A DNA stretch of 64,000 nt, taken from contig JAAEZM010000006.1 in assembly GCA_018222865.1 (NCBI GenBank), positions 1 to 64,000 on the forward strand, given 5' to 3'. The stretch is from Alphaproteobacteria bacterium (GTDB taxonomy: Bacteria > Pseudomonadota > Alphaproteobacteria > Caulobacterales > Maricaulaceae). The notes below the pieces were generated by a model. It worked only from the letters and a program-made list of their open reading frames with translations. It had not been told where the DNA came from and made no database searches. The position numbers and the translations under genes are program-made. Of this stretch, positions 43,434 through 51,359 are shown in pieces (position 1 is the stretch's first letter; every line of letters begins with the position of its first letter).

Positions 43434-43820
43434 ATGGCCTTTAACTCCAAACGCTATACGCGCCATTTCGGCGGAGCGATGATGGTTTATTCCGCGGTCT
43501 GTATTGCGGCGATGAGTGCATTGGACCGAAACGAGTTCGAACCGCTTATCGCCGTCGCGATCGCGCTTTCCCCGGTATTGCCGATCCTCTACGCGCTGCG
43601 GGCCTTTATCGTTGAATTTCGTTCCACCGATGAATTTCACCAGCGTGTACAGTCCGAAGCCATCATCTGGGGGGCGGGCCTGACCGGGTTTGGGACTTTC
43701 GCCTACGGTTTCGCCGAGCTCGCAATCGAGCTGCCCAGCGTGCCGACGCTGATGATCCTTCCCATGATGATCTTGCTCTACGGGGTTTCCAGCATCCTGC
43801 TTTACCGGTCGCTGAAATGA
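43434..43820 (+). CDS. Hypothetical four-TM membrane protein partnered with XRE regulator
   Basis: 128 aa from the ATG at 43434, which follows AGGGAGA. Four hydrophobic segments: about 13-30, 36-56, 73-95 and 103-123, with a polar EFRSTDEFHQRVQSEA loop. The stop overlaps the ATG of a 67-aa HTH gene. Such membrane-protein/small-XRE pairs occur widely in bacteria, and the HTH protein probably controls the pair. Function unknown. Confidence 0.8.
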   Translation: MAFNSKRYTRHFGGAMMVYSAVCIAAMSALDRNEFEPLIAVAIALSPVLPILYALRAFIVEFRSTDEFHQRVQSEAIIWGAGLTGFGTFAYGFAELAIELPSVPTLMILPMMILLYGVSSILLYRSLK

Positions 43821-44020
43821 AGAACCGGCTGAGAGTATTAAGGGCGGAGCGGCGGTGGTCACAGGCAGAACTTGGCGAGCAGGTTGGCGTGTCGCGTCAG
43901 GCGATCAATGCGGTCGAGACCTCCAAGCACGACCCGTCCTTGAGCCTGGCCTTCGCCCTGGCTGAGGCGTTCGAACTGCGCATTGAAGATGTGTTTGATC
44001 CCAAAGGTGAGGCGGATTAG
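43817..44020 (+). CDS. Small XRE-family transcriptional regulator
   Basis: 67 aa, almost entirely a helix-turn-helix: LRVLRAERRWSQAELGEQVG / SRQAINAVETSKHDPSLSLAFALAEAF, ending IEDVFDPKGEAD, the YozG/YgzD-like type. Coupled by ATGA to the membrane protein gene. It overlaps the end of the convergent LOG gene by 4 bp. Confidence 0.92.
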   Translation: MKNRLRVLRAERRWSQAELGEQVGVSRQAINAVETSKHDPSLSLAFALAEAFELRIEDVFDPKGEAD

Positions 44021-44571
44021 TCCGCCATCGCCTCCAGCAGCCGGGCAATCGCCTTGTCCGGATCGGATTCAAGCACCAGGTGGTCCGCGATGGATTGTGG
44101 TGAGAAGCCTTCGCTCACCGTGTGCGCAATGAGATCGACGAGCGGGCGCCAGAAACCGTCAATATCAAGGAAGACAATCGGTTTGTCGTGCAGGCCGAGT
44201 TGCTGGCGGGAGACGACATCGAAGACTTCTTCCAGCGTTCCAGTGCCGCCGGGCATGATCAGATAAGCGTCTGATTCGGCGATCAGCTGCTTTTTCCGTT
44301 CTGACATGGTTTCGACAATCCGGACCTCGACACCGTCCAAATGCCCCTCACGCGCGATCAGGAAACCGGGAATAATGCCCAGCACATCCCCGCGATGTGC
44401 AGCGGCCGTCGAGGCGGAAACGCCCATCAGGCCTACATCTCCACCCCCATAGACAAGGCGCGTGCCGGATTTGGCAATGGCAGCGCCAACAGCTTCCGCT
44501 GCAAGTTCATAGCTGGTGCGCTCACCCAGTCGTGAACCGCAAAAGACACCGATCGACCTTACTTTCGCCAT
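44017..44571 (-). CDS. LOG-family phosphoribohydrolase (TIGR00730)
   Basis: 184 aa. Family motifs: GVFCGSR at the N-terminus, LVYGGGDVGLMG, and the catalytic PGGTGTLEEVF with its Glu pair; MSERKK supplies the conserved Arg. The lysine-decarboxylase-like annotation used for such proteins is historical; members cleave nucleoside 5'-monophosphates (cytokinin-type) or AMP. Monocistronic, divergent from the LysM gene. Confidence 0.92.
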   Translation of the reverse strand: MAKVRSIGVFCGSRLGERTSYELAAEAVGAAIAKSGTRLVYGGGDVGLMGVSASTAAAHRGDVLGIIPGFLIAREGHLDGVEVRIVETMSERKKQLIAESDAYLIMPGGTGTLEEVFDVVSRQQLGLHDKPIVFLDIDGFWRPLVDLIAHTVSEGFSPQSIADHLVLESDPDKAIARLLEAMAD

Positions 44572-44704
44572 TGAAGCACGCCTCTAGTTTGCATTCTTGG
44601 GATGGGATGGTATTCGCCGTAGACCGTCGGCGCGAGGATTGCATTGCAGCTCATCCGATCTGAATGCAGTTCACCCGCACGGTTGAAGACATTGGAGGCC
44701 CAGC

Positions 44705-45727
44705 ATGACCGCCACGCGGTCGTTTCTCATCGCTGCAGTCTTGGCAGTGCTCGCTATTGCAGCGGCGCTAGCCTTTATCGTGTTCCGGCCAGCGCCGGAA
44801 CCTGTCGATCCTCCTGCTCCGGCGGACGCTGTTGACGTCGCCGGGTCCGCTGATGGTGTGTCCGGTGATGACACAGCCATCCTCATCGCCCCGCCCGTTT
44901 TTGACATTGTGCGTGTTGATCCGCGCGGCTCTGCTGTCATGGCTGGCCGCGGCGAGCCGGGGGCTATCATCCAGGTCCTCGCCGATGATGTGCCGATCCG
45001 TTTCGAGCATGATGGCGTTGAGACCGATGAAATGCCGGTCAATGAGCGCGGGGAGTGGGTGATTATCCTCACCGATCCGCTGCCGCCCGGCGCGATCCAG
45101 CTGGGTTTGTTGATGCGCACGCCGCAAGGGCGCGAGCTGCGCTCTGAGCAAGTCGTCGTCGTTTCCATTCCGGAAGTCCCGGGACCCACACCGCTCGTCG
45201 TTGTCGGACGTCCTGGCGAGGCCAGTCGCGTTTGGCAGTGTCCGTCCTGTGCGGACAGTGAGATGGGTGCCCTGGTGCTGGAAACGATCGATTATGATGA
45301 GACAGGCGCAGTCCTGTTCTCCGGACGTGCGGAAACCGGATCGCGCGTTCGCATCTATGCCAATGGCGCTCTCGTTGGCGAAGCCACTGTTGGCACGGAT
45401 GGTCGCTGGGATTTGCAGGCCGGAGCCCTGTTGGCACCGGGCATTTATGACCTGCAGCTCGACCAGGTCGATGCGAGTGATCGCGTGACCGCGGTGATCG
45501 CCCTGCCATTCGAGCGGGTTGCGGCCGAGGACATTCAGCTTGGTCCGGACAGTGTCATCGTTCAGCCTGGCAATTCGCTCTGGCGTCTTGCACGTCGTCT
45601 GTATGGCGAGGGAATTCAGTACACGGTGATCTATGAAGCCAATCGCGAACAGATTCGTGATCCGGATCTCATTTATCCCGGTCAGGTTCTTACAGCGCCT
45701 GAGACTGACGAACCGCAAGGCGGCTAA
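44705..45727 (+). CDS. Membrane-anchored LysM protein with Ig-like repeats
   Basis: 340 aa. An N-terminal TM/signal anchor (about 7-27), a Pro-rich linker, then two beta-rich segments with similar sequence (RGEPGAIIQVLADDVPI and RAETGSRVRIYANGALVGEATV), typical of bacterial Ig-like adhesion modules. A C-terminal LysM domain at about 285-332 (VQPGNSLWRLARRLYG, PDLIYPGQVLTAP) binds peptidoglycan. It probably tethers the membrane or a complex to the cell wall. Confidence 0.88.
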   Translation: MTATRSFLIAAVLAVLAIAAALAFIVFRPAPEPVDPPAPADAVDVAGSADGVSGDDTAILIAPPVFDIVRVDPRGSAVMAGRGEPGAIIQVLADDVPIRFEHDGVETDEMPVNERGEWVIILTDPLPPGAIQLGLLMRTPQGRELRSEQVVVVSIPEVPGPTPLVVVGRPGEASRVWQCPSCADSEMGALVLETIDYDETGAVLFSGRAETGSRVRIYANGALVGEATVGTDGRWDLQAGALLAPGIYDLQLDQVDASDRVTAVIALPFERVAAEDIQLGPDSVIVQPGNSLWRLARRLYGEGIQYTVIYEANREQIRDPDLIYPGQVLTAPETDEPQGG

Positions 45728-45796
45728 TCTCGCTTTCCATTTGCACACAGGTCGCAGACTGGAAGTTTGCGGGCCGAGACCCTATGTCTGGGCGCG

Positions 45797-47653
45797 ATGA
45801 GACCGTCCAAGCCCGATAGTGAAGAAGACGCCAATAGCGCGCCGCAAGGCTCGCTGGGTACGGCTATGGCGCGCCTGTTTGCGCTCCTGGGGTCGGAAGA
45901 TATGAAGCGCTGGCGGTTCCGCATGGGAATCGCACTTGGCCTGACGATTATCTCCAAACTCTTCGCCGTCAGCGCTCCGGTCTTCTTTGGTGAGGGCATT
46001 AATATCGTTTCCGCGCGCGAGGCGGGTGAAACTGTCGCCAATGCGGCGACGCTCTTCGTCTTTGCTTTCCTGGCCTATGCGGGCGCGCGCTTCCTTTCCG
46101 TCGGGGCGCCGCAATTGCGCGATGCGATATTCGCTCCCGTCAGTCAGGACGCGCAGCGTCTCACCCAGGTTCGAGCATTCGGTCATGTCCAGCGTCTCTC
46201 GCTGGCCTATCACCAGACCAAGCGCACCGGGGCGCTCAACAGGATTATCGATCGCGGCGCGCGCGCCGTGGATTTCCTCATGCGCTTCCTGGTGTTCAAT
46301 ATCGCGCCGACCCTGTTTGAGCTGGTGCTCGCTGCCGGTGTGCTCAGCCTCAATTATGGCTGGGAGTTCGCGGTGATCGCTGTGATCACTGTGATCACCT
46401 ATATGGCGCTGACCTGGTCGGTAACGGAATGGCGGGTGAAGATCCGTCGCCGCATGAATGATGCGGATAATGAGGCCAATGCACGCGCGGTCGATACGCT
46501 GATCAATTTCGAGACGGTCAAGGCTTTCGCCGCGGAAGAGCGCGAGACGAATCTCTACGATGATGCCCTGCAACGCTATGCCGGCGCTGCGGTGAGTTCC
46601 CAGTCTTCCCTGGCTCTGCTCAATGGCGCTCAGGCCTTCATCATGAATGCCGGGCTTTTGGCGATGGCTCTCGTGGCCGGCTGGAAAGCCTGGACGGGTG
46701 TGCTTCAGCCCGGCGATGTGGCCGCCGTCACCTTGATCCTGATGAATATCTATCAGCCGCTCAATATTCTGGGATGGGCCTATCGAGAGATCAAACAGGG
46801 CGCCGTCGATATGGAGCGCCTGTTCGACACGCTCAATATCGCACCTGATGTCGCCGACCGGCCCGACGCCCCCGCGCTCGAGCTCAAGGGCGGTGCTGTA
46901 CGTTTTGACCAGGTCAGCTTCACACATGATGGCCGTTCGCGCTCTGTCGAGGGGGTAAGCCTTGATATCGAGCCGGGCAGCTTTGTTGGACTATGCGGCC
47001 CCTCCGGGGCAGGCAAGTCGACCGTTTTGAAGTTGCTCTTTCGCTTTTATGACCCCGAGAGCGGCCAGGTGCTGTTGGATGGCCAGCCGCTGAACAGTGT
47101 GACCCAGACAAGCCTGCGCTCGGCCCTGGGGCTCGTGCCCCAGGATGTGGTGCTGTTCAATGATACGCTGCGCGCCAATGTGATTTATGGACGACCGGAC
47201 GCGTCAGAAGAGGCGGTCTGGGATGCGATCGAGCGGGCCCAGCTGGGCGATTTCACGCGTGCGCTGCCCGAAGGTCTCGACACCAAGGTTGGCGAACGCG
47301 GCTTGAAGCTTTCCGGCGGCGAAAAGCAGCGCGTTGGTGTGGCCCGTGCGATCCTGAAAGATCCGGAAGTCCTGATCCTGGATGAAGCGACGTCTGCCCT
47401 CGACAGCCAGACCGAGAAACAGGTCCAGGCCGCTCTGGCTGAAGCGGCGCGAGGGCGCACGACGATTGCGGTGGCGCACCGCCTCTCCACGATCGCAGAG
47501 GCCGACAAGATCATCGTGATGGAGGCAGGGCGTATCGCGGAAGAGGGCACGCATGAGGCGCTTCTCGCCAAGGACGGCCTCTACGCCCAGATGTGGGCCC
47601 GTCAGAGCGAGGCGGGAGGGGCCGAGGTCAGCGAAGGCGCAGCGGCCGAATAA
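45797..47653 (+). CDS. Atm1-type ABC exporter (half-transporter)
   Basis: 618 aa from the ATG at 45797. Six TM helices at about 35-320, then the ATPase: Walker A GPSGAGKST, signature LSGGEKQRVG, Walker B VLILDEATSALD, H-loop VAHRLST. The segment LNRIIDRGARAVDFL / FNIAPTLFEL matches the Atm1/HMT1 subfamily (ABCB7-like), whose bacterial members export glutathione-bound metals or related thiols. It dimerises in the inner membrane. Confidence 0.9.
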   Translation: MRPSKPDSEEDANSAPQGSLGTAMARLFALLGSEDMKRWRFRMGIALGLTIISKLFAVSAPVFFGEGINIVSAREAGETVANAATLFVFAFLAYAGARFLSVGAPQLRDAIFAPVSQDAQRLTQVRAFGHVQRLSLAYHQTKRTGALNRIIDRGARAVDFLMRFLVFNIAPTLFELVLAAGVLSLNYGWEFAVIAVITVITYMALTWSVTEWRVKIRRRMNDADNEANARAVDTLINFETVKAFAAEERETNLYDDALQRYAGAAVSSQSSLALLNGAQAFIMNAGLLAMALVAGWKAWTGVLQPGDVAAVTLILMNIYQPLNILGWAYREIKQGAVDMERLFDTLNIAPDVADRPDAPALELKGGAVRFDQVSFTHDGRSRSVEGVSLDIEPGSFVGLCGPSGAGKSTVLKLLFRFYDPESGQVLLDGQPLNSVTQTSLRSALGLVPQDVVLFNDTLRANVIYGRPDASEEAVWDAIERAQLGDFTRALPEGLDTKVGERGLKLSGGEKQRVGVARAILKDPEVLILDEATSALDSQTEKQVQAALAEAARGRTTIAVAHRLSTIAEADKIIVMEAGRIAEEGTHEALLAKDGLYAQMWARQSEAGGAEVSEGAAAE

Positions 47654-47685
47654 AAGCCGCCGCGCCATGGCCTCGCGTATCCGTA

Positions 47686-48483
47686 CTAGCCGCCCGGGCA
47701 GGTAATCTGGTTTCCATCGACATCATAGCAGACGGCATCGCGCTGATAGCCATTATCCTGATCATAGGAGGCATCAACATTCAGGCTGTTGCCGTTCTGG
47801 TCGCTGTATTCGGTGCCACGATCGGCGGACAGGCCATCATCTCGTGAATAGCCGAAATCGCCTTGGCTCTGGACCCCGCCATTCTCGCCTTGATAGGCGA
47901 GCTGGTTATTGCGGCGAGCCATCATGCCGTTCTCTTCAGACCACTCGGCATTTCCTTCGCTATTGAGGAAATTTCCATTGCGACCTTCTGCATTGAGCTG
48001 GGCCTGGCGCGCGCCATTGCCTTGCCCATCAAAGTTTAGATTTGCAGCGCGGCCGCCATGGCCGGCCTCACCTTCGTAATAGCTTCCGAACTCGCGCTCT
48101 CCGGAGCCGTCCCCTTGGATCTGCAGCAGCGCAGCGCGCGCACCGACCTGTTCCTCGGCACCGATAAATCCGGCTCCGCGGGCACAGTCCACGCCACCCG
48201 CACCATCCTCGGCGCATCCGGCGCCCCGGGCTCCTGCGGCGCCATTAGGTGCCATGACGGCACCACCACGTCCGCAATTCTGGCCATTCTGGCCTCCCAG
48301 GCAGCCACCTCCGCGCGCATAACGTCCGCCATTCTGGCCTTGGGCGGCGGCGGCGAAACCGTTTTCACCGCGTGCTGCACCGCGACGCGGTTGAGCATCG
48401 GCGAGCGTTGTCAGGGTAAGGGCTGCGACGGCTGCGCTGACGGCCATGACACCAAAATTCATTTTCAACATGTTCAACTCCAT
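47686..48483 (-). CDS. Secreted Gly/Asn-rich repeat protein
   Basis: 265 aa, not recognised. A signal peptide ends near LADAQ (residue 31). Residues about 35-110 are Gly/Ala/Asn-rich with two Cys pairs (Cys61/70 and Cys90/100), and the C-terminus has Cys252/262. From about 150 to 250 the chain breaks into units of 14-17 residues that begin with an N/D-G turn and alternate polar and hydrophobic residues (EGRNGNFLNSEGNAEW, GENGGVQSQGDFGYS, DQNGNSLNVDASYD). This suggests a beta-solenoid or curli-like amyloid fold. The ATG at 48483 follows GGGGGA; 48471 is an alternative start. It may be a surface or extracellular-matrix protein. Confidence 0.75.
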   Translation of the reverse strand: MELNMLKMNFGVMAVSAAVAALTLTTLADAQPRRGAARGENGFAAAAQGQNGGRYARGGGCLGGQNGQNCGRGGAVMAPNGAAGARGAGCAEDGAGGVDCARGAGFIGAEEQVGARAALLQIQGDGSGEREFGSYYEGEAGHGGRAANLNFDGQGNGARQAQLNAEGRNGNFLNSEGNAEWSEENGMMARRNNQLAYQGENGGVQSQGDFGYSRDDGLSADRGTEYSDQNGNSLNVDASYDQDNGYQRDAVCYDVDGNQITCPGG

Positions 48484-48824
48484 CTGTCCCCCGCGGCGAG
48501 GTTTCGCTGCGGCTCTTGGTGGGGCTGATATGAAACGCGCGCATTGCCGGATTTCGCCACGAGCCGGCTTTTTTGTGACGAATTGTTGCGAAACAGGTCG
48601 CAGGTGTCTGAAATCGCCGGGAATATGGTTATTTCAGTGTTAACCACCGGATCGCCCTTGACCCTGTCTCGTGGCGATTGATGCCATCCAGACGGGCGAA
48701 GAAATCAGCTTTGATTAAATTGAAAACGAGGGCGAGATCGTCAGAGGTTTTGACCGCGGCTGTCCGGCCAAATTGCACCGAATTCGCTAGCATCGTAATC
48801 TGCCAGACAGGCTCTACCTGAGAA
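48484..48824. other. Intergenic region without a recognised gene
   Basis: 341 bp between the Gly/Asn-rich protein gene (minus) and tRNA-Asn (minus). It should hold the promoter of the former and the end of the tRNA transcript. I see an A/T-rich stretch near 48710-48730 but no convincing promoter, terminator or ORF on either strand. Confidence 0.5.
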
Positions 48825-48900
48825 TGGCTCCCCCGGACGGGCTCGAACCGCCGACCCGGTGATTAACAGTCACCTGCTCTACCAACTGAGCTACAGGGGA
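48825..48900 (-). tRNA. tRNA-Asn (GTT)
   Basis: Full cloverleaf on the minus strand: acceptor TCCCCTG/CGGGGGA, D-arm GCTC-AGTTGGTA-GAGC, anticodon stem GGTGA/TCACC with loop CTGTTAA (anticodon GTT), T-arm GGCGG-TTCGAGC-CCGTC, discriminator G, encoded CCA. 76 nt. Confidence 0.96.
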
Positions 48901-48991
48901 ATACCGTTCTCTCAAGCGAGACCGGGCGTATATCAGAGCGCCGCCCTGGCTTGCAAGCACCTAAGTGCACCCGAAGGCCGATCTGACTGCA

Positions 48992-49066
48992 AAAAAAATC
49001 GGGAGCCGATATGGCTCCCGAAAAGGCATTGGGTGGATGGTGGGGTGTCTTCACGGGAAGACGCAT
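48992..49066 (-). ncRNA. Candidate small RNA ending in a strong terminator
   Basis: On the minus strand: a GTCTTC-CCGT-GAAGAC hairpin (49062-49047), a C-rich unpaired stretch with ACCCCACCATCCACCC, then an intrinsic terminator CGGGAGCC-ATATC-GGCTCCCG (49020-49000) followed by A and eight Ts. No protein gene lies upstream for that terminator to serve. The C-rich segment could pair with G-rich ribosome sites, as in alphaproteobacterial trans-acting small RNAs. A perfect CtrA-type box lies just upstream. The 5' end is a guess. Confidence 0.5.
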
Positions 49067-49086
49067 ACAAATTCGGCCCTGAACCC

Positions 49087-49101
49087 TTAAAGAGGGGTTA
49101 A
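49087..49101. promoter_or_regulatory. Perfect CtrA-type box TTAA-N7-TTAA
   Basis: TTAA at 49087-49090 and 49098-49101 with 7 bp between, exactly the CtrA consensus. It stands about 25 bp upstream of the candidate small RNA on the minus strand and 190 bp upstream of the DUF962 gene on the plus strand; the first position fits CtrA activation better. The rest of the gap (49102-49291) shows no gene. Confidence 0.55.
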
Positions 49102-49291
49102 TGGCATCGCTCGAATTGGCTATTTGGTTTATCGTCCTTGCCGAAATCCTAATGGAATCACGACAATGCGGGATCTGTTCTTGTATATGTCTTGACCTTG
49201 TGAGGGATGGGAACAAGGTCTCGGATCAGGCCTGTTTTACGAATCAGGGGCGCGAATCAGCCGAATCAGTCGGGCGGCCCAGGGGAGAGAG

Positions 49292-49651
49292 ATGCGCGAA
49301 TACCAAAGCTTTTCGGCCTTCTGGCCTTTTTACCTGCGCGAGCATGCGCAACCGATGACACGGGTCTGGCACTATGTCGGATCCAAACTCGCCATCGCCG
49401 TCCTGATCGGTGCGATCATCACGCAAAACGGGTGGCTGTTACTGGCTGTCCCGCTCGCAGGATATTTCTTTGCCTGGGTGAGCCATGCCTTCGTGGAGCG
49501 GAACAAGCCGGCCACATTCACCTATCCGCTCTGGTCCTTGATCGCGGACTATAAGATGTATTTCTGCTTCCTCACCGGAAAGCTCGATGAAGAGCTCGAC
49601 AGGGCCGGGGTGGCAACCGGAAAACAGCCGCGTCCGGGCAAAGAGGCCTAG
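49292..49651 (+). CDS. DUF962/Mpo1-like membrane protein
   Basis: 119 aa with the family signature FWPFYLREHAQPMTRVWHYVGSKL at the start, two TM helices (about 30-62) and FAWVSHAFVERNKPATFTYPLWSL. Eukaryotic Mpo1 is a dioxygenase for 2-hydroxy fatty acids using His residues kept here (H18, H27, H65 or thereabouts). Bacterial roles are unknown. 32 bp before a photolyase-family gene. Confidence 0.88.
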   Translation: MREYQSFSAFWPFYLREHAQPMTRVWHYVGSKLAIAVLIGAIITQNGWLLLAVPLAGYFFAWVSHAFVERNKPATFTYPLWSLIADYKMYFCFLTGKLDEELDRAGVATGKQPRPGKEA

Positions 49652-49683
49652 CCGGAGCGCCGGGGAAGTCTATCTGGGCTGTC

Positions 49684-51210
49684 ATGCCTGATCGAGAGCA
49701 GCCCATTCAGATTGTCTGGTTCAAGCGCGACCTCCGCCTGGAGGATCATGTCGCCCTGTGCGAAGCCGCCGAAGCCGGGCCCGTCTTGCCGCTCTATATC
49801 CTCGAGCCCGACTACTGGGCGCTGCGCGATGTGTCCGGACGGCATTTCGAATTCCTGCGCGAGAGCGTTGAGGCTTTGGCTGGATCGCTTGCAGCACGTG
49901 GCGCGTCCCTGGTGTTTCGGGTCGGCGTGGCCGAGACTGTGATCGGTACGCTTCTTGATCGTTTCAAGGGCGCGCGGCTCGTCTCGCACGAAGAGACCGG
50001 CAATGCCTGGACCTATGCCCGAGACCTCCGTGTCGCTCAAATGTGCCGCGACAAGGCCGCACCCTGGCTGGAGATCCCGCAAGCGGGTGTGACGCGCCGG
50101 TTGAAGTCTCGCAATGGCTGGGCGCGGCGGTGGGATAAAACCATGTCGCAGCCCATACGGGGCATTCCGGACCTTACCCCCGTTTTAGATGTTGATCGCG
50201 GTCCAGACTGGCCTCAAGCAGATCATTTCAAGCTGCCCCCGGATGCCTGTCCGCAGCGCCAAAGAGGCGGCCGCGAGGCTGCACTGGCGACGCTGGAGAG
50301 TTTTCTTCATGAGCGTGGTGAACCCTACCGCAAGGCGATGTCCGCGCCGGAGGCGGGCGCGAAGCATTGCTCACGGATTTCGCCCTATCTGGCGCTGGGA
50401 AGTCTTTCGATGCGTGAAACGGCTCAGGCCGGCTGGCATCGTCAACGCACCTTGCCTCAATCCGCTGACGCCCGGCTCTGGTCCGGTTCCATGCGGAGCT
50501 TCATGAGCCGATTGCACTGGCGCGATCACTTCATTCAAAAGCTCGAAGACGAGCCAGAGCTCGAATGGCGCAATATGCACCCCGGCCTTGAGGAGCTTCG
50601 TCCTCAAGAAGCCGATCAGGCCGTGTTGCAGGCATGGAGCCGGGGCGAAACAGGAATACCTTTCATTGACGCGTGTATGCGCTGTCTGATCGCAACCGGC
50701 TGGATGAATTTTCGCATGCGGGCCATGCTCACATCCTTTGCCAGCTATCATCTCTGGCAACCCTGGCAGGCGAGCGGACAAATTTTGGCTCGATTATTCA
50801 CCGATTATGAGCCGGGTATTCACTGGTCGCAGATCCAGATGCAGTCCGGCACGACCGGTGTGAACGCTATCCGCATCTATAACCCGGTAAAGCAGGGACA
50901 TGATCAGGACCCCGATGGCAGTTTCATCCGTCATTGGTTGCCGGAGCTGTCTGGGGTTCCAGATGATTTCATTCACGAAGTTTGGCGCTGGCCCCTGGCG
51001 ATGCAATCGCTCGAGGGGCGATATCCACGCCCGGTAGTTGATGTTCAGCTGGCAGCGAAGCAGGCACGCGACCGCGTCTTCTCAGCACGCAAGACGCTCG
51101 GCTTCAAACAGGCCAGCAAAGCCGTTCTGGCCAAGCATGGTTCGCGCGCGCCGATGCGGCGCAAATCACGCAAAACTGCGCCTGACAGCCAGTTGACGCT
51201 CGGGCTCTAG
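49684..51210 (+). CDS. Photolyase/cryptochrome-family flavoprotein (class I-like)
   Basis: 508 aa. The N-terminal alpha/beta photolyase domain starts IVWFKRDLRLEDH; the C-terminal FAD domain has SRISPYLALGSLS, RLHWRDHFIQKL, GIPFIDACMRCLIATGWMNFRM and RIYNPVKQGHDQDPDG-SFIRHWLPEL. Where CPD photolyases have a WQW-containing segment before the substrate pocket, this protein has HWSQIQMQSGTTGVNA. This marks a distinct subfamily, so either light-driven repair or photoreceptor function is possible. It heads a light-related gene island. Confidence 0.87.
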   Translation: MPDREQPIQIVWFKRDLRLEDHVALCEAAEAGPVLPLYILEPDYWALRDVSGRHFEFLRESVEALAGSLAARGASLVFRVGVAETVIGTLLDRFKGARLVSHEETGNAWTYARDLRVAQMCRDKAAPWLEIPQAGVTRRLKSRNGWARRWDKTMSQPIRGIPDLTPVLDVDRGPDWPQADHFKLPPDACPQRQRGGREAALATLESFLHERGEPYRKAMSAPEAGAKHCSRISPYLALGSLSMRETAQAGWHRQRTLPQSADARLWSGSMRSFMSRLHWRDHFIQKLEDEPELEWRNMHPGLEELRPQEADQAVLQAWSRGETGIPFIDACMRCLIATGWMNFRMRAMLTSFASYHLWQPWQASGQILARLFTDYEPGIHWSQIQMQSGTTGVNAIRIYNPVKQGHDQDPDGSFIRHWLPELSGVPDDFIHEVWRWPLAMQSLEGRYPRPVVDVQLAAKQARDRVFSARKTLGFKQASKAVLAKHGSRAPMRRKSRKTAPDSQLTLGL

Positions 51211-51218
51211 GGGGCAGC

Positions 51219-51359
51219 ATGGGACGCCACGTATCGAAGAAACCGAAGATGACAAAGACTTGCGCGCATTGCGGCTTGCCCTTCGAGTGGCGCAAGAAGT
51301 GGGCGAAGGTCTGGGATGAGGTGAAATATTGCTCCGAGCGTTGCCGCCGCGCGCGCTAG
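51219..51359 (+). CDS. DUF2256 zinc-ribbon-like small protein
   Basis: 46 aa. Two CxxC-type pairs (CAHCG and CSERC) flank a conserved PFEWRKKWAKVWDEVKY core, the DUF2256 signature. GGGG lies just upstream, 8 bp after the photolyase gene. In many bacteria this family is encoded next to photolyase/cryptochrome genes. Its stop codon shares the four bases CTAG with the stop of the convergent FeS photolyase gene. Confidence 0.9.
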   Translation: MGRHVSKKPKMTKTCAHCGLPFEWRKKWAKVWDEVKYCSERCRRAR

